This document shows positions 8,053 through 17,200 of a stretch of 64,000 bases of DNA, piece after piece. A model generated the notes under the pieces. That model was not told the origin of the DNA, searched no databases, and worked only from the letters and a program-made list of their open reading frames with translations. The position numbers and the translations under genes were made by a program. The stretch's first letter is position 1. The number at the start of each line of letters is the position of its first letter. This stretch comes from Vibrio sinaloensis (GTDB lineage: Bacteria; Pseudomonadota; Gammaproteobacteria; Enterobacterales; Vibrionaceae), in the NCBI RefSeq assembly GCF_023195835.1, contig NZ_CP096200.1:1131398-1195397 (forward strand). Reading direction: 5' to 3'.

Positions 8053-8176
8053 GTCAACAACGGCTCAACACTGATTCGCTAATGTTTTTATTGGGCTTGT
8101 TACAATTAGATACATTTTGCAGTCTTCGGATACAGTCTGACAAAGCAATGACATTTTTAGAGTGCTGAAACTAATA

Positions 8177-8239
8177 ATGCGTAGCTTCCTCCACCTTTCG
8201 CCAGATTACGTATCGTGTGCAGATGATTATTGCTCATAG
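8177..8239 (+). other. 20-codon upstream reading frame in phase with the giant gene
   Basis: ATG at 8177 opens 20 codons (MRSFLHLSPDYVSCADDYCS) that end in TAG at 8237-8239. The frame is the same as that of the giant gene, whose TTG start lies 15 bases after the first base of the TAG. The TAG overlaps the AGGA ribosome site (8238-8241) of the large gene. There is no strong ribosome site before the ATG. It could be a leader peptide or chance. Confidence 0.25.
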
Positions 8240-8251
8240 GATTACAACGTT

Positions 8252-11200
8252 TTGTTAAAGCAACTTTTCTCTTACTTCTCAACCTGGATAACTGTTTTGA
8301 CAGCCTTCTCGGTATTTGCTGTGTCTGCAGCGGATATCGAAGTAACGGTGAGTCCTGTTAGTGCTAACTATCAAAACTCGCAGACGATCGATTATCAAGT
8401 CTTGATTAAAAATACCTCCGCCAAAACGTTGCGAGGTATTACAGTCAGTGATCCCATTTGGCAGACTAAAGTGGAAAGCGAATCGGGCAGCGTAAACGCA
8501 TTCAGCGCTTTATCCATTGGAGCATCGAGCAGTTGGGGTTCAAAACCTGGTGTTTTTAGCAGTGTTGATGCCGATCTTAATGTTGAAAATGCGGTTTTGT
8601 TTCCATATGGCCACATTGTCTATCAAGTGCAGGCAAACGTCAGTAGTGAGGCTATTGGGGAGATTGTCCTCGATAAGACTACCGTCCGAGCGGATATCGA
8701 TGGTGATGGCAGTTCGGAAGTCTTCGTACCAACAACGCCAAGCATTTTTACCCCAGTCCCGTATCAATATGAATTAGACCTGTCGGTTGATAAAAGTGAG
8801 TATCAGGTTGGTGCTCAGCTCACCTATACCTTGACGGTAACCAATACCGGCAGCTACCAAGTACAAGGGCTTGATATCAGTCAGGCGTTTCAGTCGTTAG
8901 CGGTAGAAAATGTGACTGGCTCTGCGTCCTCCCCATTTAGCAATGTCACCATTAGCGGCAAAAAAACCGGTAGTGACAGCGAACTGGGCAGCTTTGCCGC
9001 TAGTGGTGATCTAGAAGTTAGCGATGCGAAAGTGGCAGTAGGCGGCAAACTTACCTACACGATATCAACCACGGTGGCTGATAACTTGGTTGGTGATATT
9101 GTCACTTCAGCGACTGCTCATACTAAAGATGGTGACATCGAAACTCCTCAGAGAACGACGCCTCCCGCACAGCCTATTGTGAGCATTGAGCACACGCTCA
9201 ACAAAACTTCGCCATATCTAGTTGGTTCTGAACGTCTCTTTACTGTTGAAGTCAGTAACACGGGTCAGGGCATTGCTTATGGTTACCATGTTAAGCACAA
9301 CATCAATGAACTGATTTCAGACTTGGGCTTAGGTAATAACCTTAAGCCGGAACATAACAGTAGCGACCTTTCGGGTAATCCATTCGCTTACTGGAGTATT
9401 GAGGTGGCTGATATCGGCGCTAACTCTCAATCGAGCTACAAAGACTTAGGCTCGCAAACAGATGTGGATTTTGATGACCAGGTTTCAATTTTTCCTAATG
9501 AGTCGATTACTTACCAGATCAAAGCCAACATATCGCCTGTCGCTATTGGTGAAGTTAAAGGCGCCAATGCAGCCATTTTTAGCGCTGCTGGGGATTTAGA
9601 GCAAGATGCTCAAATCAGCAACATTTTTGGTGCAGAGCGTACGCTTAACGTCACCGACGCGGAAATCAAAATTGTAAAAACCACCAAAGAGTCTGAGTAC
9701 ATTCCGGGCAATACGGTTGAGTACGAGATTAAGGTGTCTAACTCCTCATCCAAATATTTTGCTAACAACCTACAAGTGGTCGATGACTTAACCTGTGTCC
9801 AAACTGATATGGCGGCAGGCGCGGGGCAGGGGCAAGCATTTAAGCGCTGGAAGCTGGAGCCGGTTAGTGCTGAAGATGATTTGGGCACCGATCACGGCCA
9901 GTACAGCTATGGCACTTGGACTACCTCTCCAGTGACAGTGTCACCAGACATTGCGCCAGGTAAGTTTGTTAGCTACAAACTCACCGCGGAAGTAAACGAG
10001 TCGAGTGTCGGGTTAATTGTTGATGACAATCCAGCGTGTAGCGATAACGTCACTGAAGAGGGCTCTGGTGTTCAGATGCCTGAAGATAACCTGCGCGCGA
10101 GTAAAGATGTTGACTCACGTTACTACTCTTCCGGTGATGTGCTCACTTACACTATTCGTGTCGATAACGATGGGGATGGCTTTGCTGACCAAGTCCATGT
10201 TGAAGATGCTATCGATACGCTTGAGACGGTTGATATCTACGGTACAACAATCAAAGCCTTTGATAGTTGGACCATTACGGCGCAAGCCTTCAAACAAAAT
10301 GGCTCGCCTTCAACCGCATCAGACACAGGTATCAGTGGTAGCATCAATAGCCCTGATATTCTCGATGTCGACGCGACTATCGAACCCCATGGTTACATCA
10401 TCTATACCATTGAAGCCAAGACAAATCCGTTGGCAAACGGTCATATCCAGAATAGCGTAACGGTGGATGACTCTGTCTATGCTGACAGAGGGTCAGATCC
10501 GCGTGATTTCAGTATCAATTTGATCAAAGAGGTCAAAACCAACAATGACGCTAACTTCCATTCAGAGCGAACCAGTTACTCGAAAACCGATAACGAGATT
10601 ACCTACCGTTTACGTCTGATAAACGCAAAGGGAAATGGCTACGCGACCAATGTAAAAGTCAAAGACGCTATCTCGTCAATTGAGGCTGGGATACTAGAGC
10701 CCGATAATGTAACCAAGAAAGTTTTCTCTTCCTGGACGATTAGCGCCGACATCATCTCGGACAACCCGCTGCTGAACGGTAACAGCGCATATACTGATGT
10801 CGGGACATTTGAAGATAACAAAGATCTTGATACGGTTGCTCAGATCGCACCCAACGTTGAAGTGGTTTACACCATTACTGCGCAGATTGACCGCAGCAAT
10901 GGCGATGAAATCATCTATAAGCGAATTGATAATAGCGCGGTGATTGAAACCCCGGATTCCGATTCACAGTCTGGTATGCAGGACGCGGCGGTTGTTTATC
11001 CGAAAGCGCCCAATGTGGTGGTGGTGAAGACAACCAAAGAGAATGAGTTCGTGCCCGGCCAGTGGGTCGAGTTCGATGTAACGGTATACAACCGTGGTGC
11101 AGGCTACGCGAACGAAGTGAAAGTCAGCGACGACATAGCGGGCATGGATGCTTTCTCGGATTGGACCATTAAAGCCAGTACCGACAGTAACAACGCGCCT

Positions 11201-14200
11201 TTCAAAACGGGTAGCTATCCAGATGTTAAGTCAAACTACCCAGACAATGGCAATATAGACACACGAATTGATATCGATCCTCAAACTACGCAAGGTGTAG
11301 GCTATGTCAGCTATACCATTCGCGGTTTGGTAAAGAATGACTATAAAAGGGAAGAAATTTCCAACACGGTAGAGATTCACGACCCGGTTAATAACCTTGA
11401 TCAATCAGCGACAGCTGAAATCGGCGACAGCGGTGACGCTAAGCTGAACGTTTCTATCCTCAAAACGGCGGATGTGACTCGCTTTACGCCTGGCGAAGAT
11501 GTTACCTATTTCATCTATCTGCAAAACAACAGTGAAAACAATGCGGACAACTTAAAATTGGTTGACCCGCTAAAAGAGATCAAGTCGGTTCTTGCTAACC
11601 AAAAGAACAATCAGTTTGAAGACTATGAAGACCAGTCTCCGTTTGAATACTGGCAGTTCGACTATGGTGACGGCGCGGGTTGGCAGGCTCAAACCAATGA
11701 AGACTTGGTCTATCCACCAGGAGGTGTTAACGAATCATTTTCTCTTGATGCGGGAGAAACGCGAACCGTTAAGATCAAAGCTCGTGTAAAGGACAATGTC
11801 ATTGGTTCACGTAATGGTGTAGGGGTCTTAGAACCTATCATTGCGAACGATGCCTATATTTTCCGTGATTACAAACAGGTAACGGAAGAGTCACACGTTT
11901 CTCATCATGAAATGGAGCGAGTAGACAGTGGTGGCACGACGACTCGTGAATTGCTGGTAAATGGTAAGGAGAGTGCCTTTTATGCACCGGGTGATACGTT
12001 AACTTACAAAGTTAAAGTGAGCTCAAATACAGGTTACTTTAACAACCATCGAATCGCTGAAAATATCAAGGGTATTAGCGTTCTGCTGCTCGATGGTACC
12101 AATGCTAATCCGTTTAATGACATCTTCTCTGTTGCTGTAGAAAAAGAAGACAGCGATGGCGGCGACGGTACGACTGACGGTACTTTAGATGGTGTCGTCA
12201 AGGATAACGAAAACATAACCACAACGATTGACGTCGCGGGTGGAGACTATGTGCTATACACCGTAGAGGGTGTAGTCCGTGATGATGCGGTTGGTGACAT
12301 CACGATTGGCGGTATCACGGTTGAGCCATACGATTATCACTTAACCTTTACCAAAACCGTAGAGCAGAAAAACTATCAACCAGATTCAGAGCTGACTTAC
12401 CACCTAACGATCAAGAATGACGGTAAGGGGGGCGCTTACGATATTCCGGTAGTCGATACACTTTCGACGATCAAAGTGGGTTTGATTGATGGTAGTGAAG
12501 GGTTAGCTTTCCCAAATGGCTGGACGATTGAACCTAAAGTGCTTGGTGGCAATCCAAATGCTGAAGTTGATCTCGACAAGACGATTGCTGATAACCAAGA
12601 CATAAATACTCACGCCTCAATTCCGCCGGGCGAGACCATTGAATATATCGTCCGAGCAAAGGTAAACCCGAACGCGGTTGGCAACATTGTTAACTTGCTT
12701 AAGGTCGATGGCGATACCGTGAGTGCCGAGTCTAAAGCGGATACTGAGAAATACGAGTTCGAGAAACATGTTAGCAAAATATACGATGTTGATGGCACCA
12801 CTGAACTGACTGGCGGTTACACTCCGGGCGGCTACATCGAGTACCAAATCTTGCTTAACAACAAGAACAACGTCCACCTCAAGGATGTGCCGATCTTTGA
12901 TGATATCGCGGGTATCACCACAGAGTACTTTGACGGATCGACAGGTCGTGCCTTTACTCAGTGGACCATCAAAACCGATGTCGACAAATCAACTCTCTCG
13001 GATGCGGGAAGTGTGACGAATAACGCTAACATCGATACTGAATTTGATTTGGCGGGCAGTACGTTTGATCCGGACGGAACATTTGTTAGATACACCATCA
13101 AAGCTAAGATCTCGGAAAAAGCGGTTGGCTCAATCCAGAACACCGCTAAGGTAAATAACAAGCATAATCTTCCTTCTGAAAGGGTAGATATGCTGGCTCC
13201 AGATGTGAAAAAGCTGCACAAAGCATACACAGATGCGAGTTATGCGGCACAGAAAACGACTTATAACCACACACCAGATGGTCAGAAGGTTGTCTACCAT
13301 TTGCGTCTCGACAACAAAGGCAAAGGCACAGAGTATGACGCGAGTCTGACTGAGAGCTTCAGTAAGCTGAAATCGAAGTTAGCACAGATCGCAGCAGGCC
13401 AACCCGATAACCAACAAGGTGTGGTCTATCAACCTGCGAGTTGGATAGTAACAGTTGAGACATCAACTGAAGAAGTGACCGATATTGGATCGTTCATTGG
13501 TGGCAGCGATGTGGATATCGACATTGCGAAGCTATCGATTGCTCCGGGTGGTTGGATTGATATCAAAGTTGAATCACAAATCCGTGATGATGCGATGACC
13601 GCGGTCACCATTACGCCTAAATATAACGGGTCTGGATTTGGTAAGTCGCAAATCAAGCCAGAAACCTCAAGTCTGGAGGTGAGTAAAGAGATCATTTCAA
13701 TTGGTGGCAGACCCTACTCGAACGGCGATACTTACAAGCCTGGCGAAGAAGTCATCTACCACTTCACGGTAACCAATACTCAACCTGTTTGGCGTGATAA
13801 CGCCGTGTTACGTGACATGCTGTCGAACATCACGGTAGAAGTGTTAGGTGGCGGCGTTACTCAGGCGCTGAACGATACACAAATAACTCACACCATAACG
13901 AATGGTATAGACAGCGATGTCGACACTTATCTACCGTCTTATGACGCCAACGGTGATTTAGATATTGTTGCCGATATTGCGCCGGGTGAAGAGATCAAGT
14001 TCGTCATTAAAGGCACTATTCGACCTGACGCACTCGGTGTTATCGATGCTAACCAGGCAACGGCTGGCAACAATGAAGTCACCACGCCAGAAATCCCGCC
14101 AGTGGCGCCAGATCTCGTATTCGAGAAACTGGTTACCAATACGACGGCGGATGGTGGTAGCTGTCGCTTCCCATCGGATAGTGGTAGTGGCTGTGAATAC

Positions 14201-17200
14201 AACCCTGCTGGCCAGGTGAGCTACACAATTACGGTTGAGAACCGTGGTGAAGGTATCGCTAATGACGTTGCTATTATCGACAAGCTGAATGCTATCAACA
14301 CCTCAACAGGTGCTAAGGCGTTCAGCGGCTTATCAACCACGATTCTTGAACAGCCAAGCAGTGACCGATTCTCAATCTCGGGTAATTACGCGGGTAACAA
14401 ACCGCTTGATGCGACATTCGACTTGATGCCAGGTGACAAAGTGGTGTTTGGTTTGTTGGGTACAGTGGATGCTGACGCAACGGGCACCATTACCAATGTT
14501 GCTAAAGTTGATGGACAGGATTCGAACTCGATTGTGCTGGGACAGGGCGAAGCGGATATTATCGCTGCTAAGTCAACAGACACCCCAAGTTACACGCCGG
14601 GTAGTGAAGTACGTTATACCATGTATATCGCCAACCGAGCTGACTCGAATGCTGATGTACGGGTTGAAGATGAAGTTTCTAAGTTCATGGTCGAGACGGC
14701 TGACGGCTCGATGCAAACAGCATTGCAATCTTGGTCGACGACAGCAACCTTCGTATCGAATGTAACGGCGGTGCACAATGATGCCAGTGCGATTCAAACC
14801 ACCGGTGATATTGATGCGATAGTAAAATTAGGCGCGGCAGGCTCAGAGCCGACGGTGCTGAAAATTGAAGTGGTTGGCAAAGTCAGAGATGATGCGGTTG
14901 GCAAGTTTGGTAACACCTTGTATGTCAACAATAAGCAATACGACCTGCAACAACATTTCATCTATCCAGAGCTAGGGGCACTGAAAGTAACCAAGCAAGC
15001 GTCATTGTCTCCAGCCGTTTACGCACCGGGTGATTCAATCGGCTTTGATATTGTGATTGAAAACACTGGTGCGGGTTACCTGCAAAACGTCAAAGTAGAA
15101 GATATTGCGTCGACTATTCGCGCTGATGTAGTAGATAGCCTACTCACCGGATCTGTATTCGATTCGTGGGACAAAGCAGCAAGCTCGATGACAATTGTTG
15201 ATCCTACAGCAAGCAAAACGGCGGTGATTTCGCAAACTGACTTTGACGCACCTGATGGCTTTAGTGGTGAGTTTAACTTAGCGCCAGGGTCACAGATCCA
15301 ACTTCACCTAGAAGGGACGGTGAACAGTAACGTGATTGGAGCGATTACTAACCGTGTAAACGTCACCGCAGACAATGTTGAACCTTCTAGTGATGAAGCA
15401 ACATACTTGCCTCTTGATGCGGAAGTGACGGTTTCTAAGAGCGTCGATAAGAGCGTTTATCAAGCGCAAGACACCTTAACTTACACGATTGTCTTGACCA
15501 ATACGCAACGCGTTTGGGCGACCGACGTGAAGGTTGTTGATTTGGTTGACCGCATCAGTGCCGAAACCATCTATGGCAGCACGATTTCAGTGTTCGACCC
15601 TGCAACAATTGAAATCAGTGGGGTATCAGCCAACGGAACGACAAACTTGCCCGCGCTATCGGCTAACTTCATTGAACACAGTGTCGATATTGAGCCGCAA
15701 GACGTTGTCACTATTACCATTAAAGGTCAGCTTAAGCCTGAAATTATTGGTGAAGTGCGAAATCTGGTGACCGTCGAGTACGATGGCAAAACACTAGAAG
15801 ATGATGCCGTTAGCACACCGCTTGTTCCGTCTATAGAAGTGACTAAAGAACCATTCGACCCACTCTACACTCCGGGAACAGTGAATGGTTTTGAAATCAA
15901 AATCGTCAACAAGGATGCGGCATTCGCTAATGATATTGTGTTAGAAGACCTCATCTCTGCTGTAATGGTGTCGACTGCAGATGGCGTTGACCGACAGGCG
16001 TTTAGTCGCTGGACGGTTGACTATTCGGCCAACGACCCGATGACTTCCGTCGACATTTCAACCTATGGCTGGAATAGCGATATCAACACCAACATCGATT
16101 TGGCTCCGAATGATACCGTGATTTTCACTATCCACGGTGAGGTGGATGCCAAAGCCATTGGCGAAATCGTTAACAGAGCGAAAGTGACATACGATGGCAA
16201 AGAGTTCGAGCCAAGCGCGACCATTAAGCCTAAGCCCGCGGATATTACCTTAACGAAAACGGCCGACCGCGAGTTTTATCAGGCCGGGCAGAGCGCTCAG
16301 TTTGTCGTGACGGTGAGCAATGATGGTGAAGGCTTTGCTAATGATGTGGAAATCAAAGATATCATCAGCGATGTACTGGTTACCCTGGTTGATGGTACTA
16401 ACGGGACCGCATTTGAAAGCTGGACAATTAAGACCGAGTTTAGTGATGTCAGTTCTTCCTTGTCATCTACGCCAAGTGGTCGTAACCCAGACATTGATAC
16501 CTTGGCTGATATTGCGCCAAACAGCTCGGTGACCTTTACCATTGATGGCACAGTGAATCGTTATGCGACAACGGATATTATCAACCAGGCGAGTGTCGAC
16601 TTTGCTGGTCAACCAACCTTAGCTGCTCAGGCGATCATCAAGCATCGACCGGTTTCATTGACCCTCGAAAAGTATGTTGGCGAAACTGGCACGGATACCG
16701 AGATGACTTATGAGCCGGGTAAAGAGTCAGTGTTCCGAGTTATTGTTGCCAACCAGAACGAAGCGTTTGTTGCTGGTATCCAAGTTAAGGATTTACTCGC
16801 TTCCATGACGGTAGACACGGTCAACGGTGCCAAAGAAGCCGCATTCTCTACTTGGAATATAGAAGTTAAAAAAGGGAGCGACCTGACTCAGATCGCTCCG
16901 GATCCAAGCGGCAGCAACAAAGAGGTAGACGCTACTGTAGATCTGGCACCTAACGACACCTTAGAGCTTGTGATCACAGGCAAGGTCAATGAGTTTGCTA
17001 ACGGTCAAATCGACAACAAAGCGACCATGGTGATCAACAACAGTGGCCGTCCTCAGCGGTCTAGCGCGGTGGCAACTCTGCTTCCTGAGCCTGACAACGT
17101 CGTCATTAGCGAATCTGCTGATAACCCGATTTACACCGCAGGTCAGCAAGCGACCTTCCGTATTAATCTGTTTAACGACAGTAAAGGTTTCGCCAACGAT

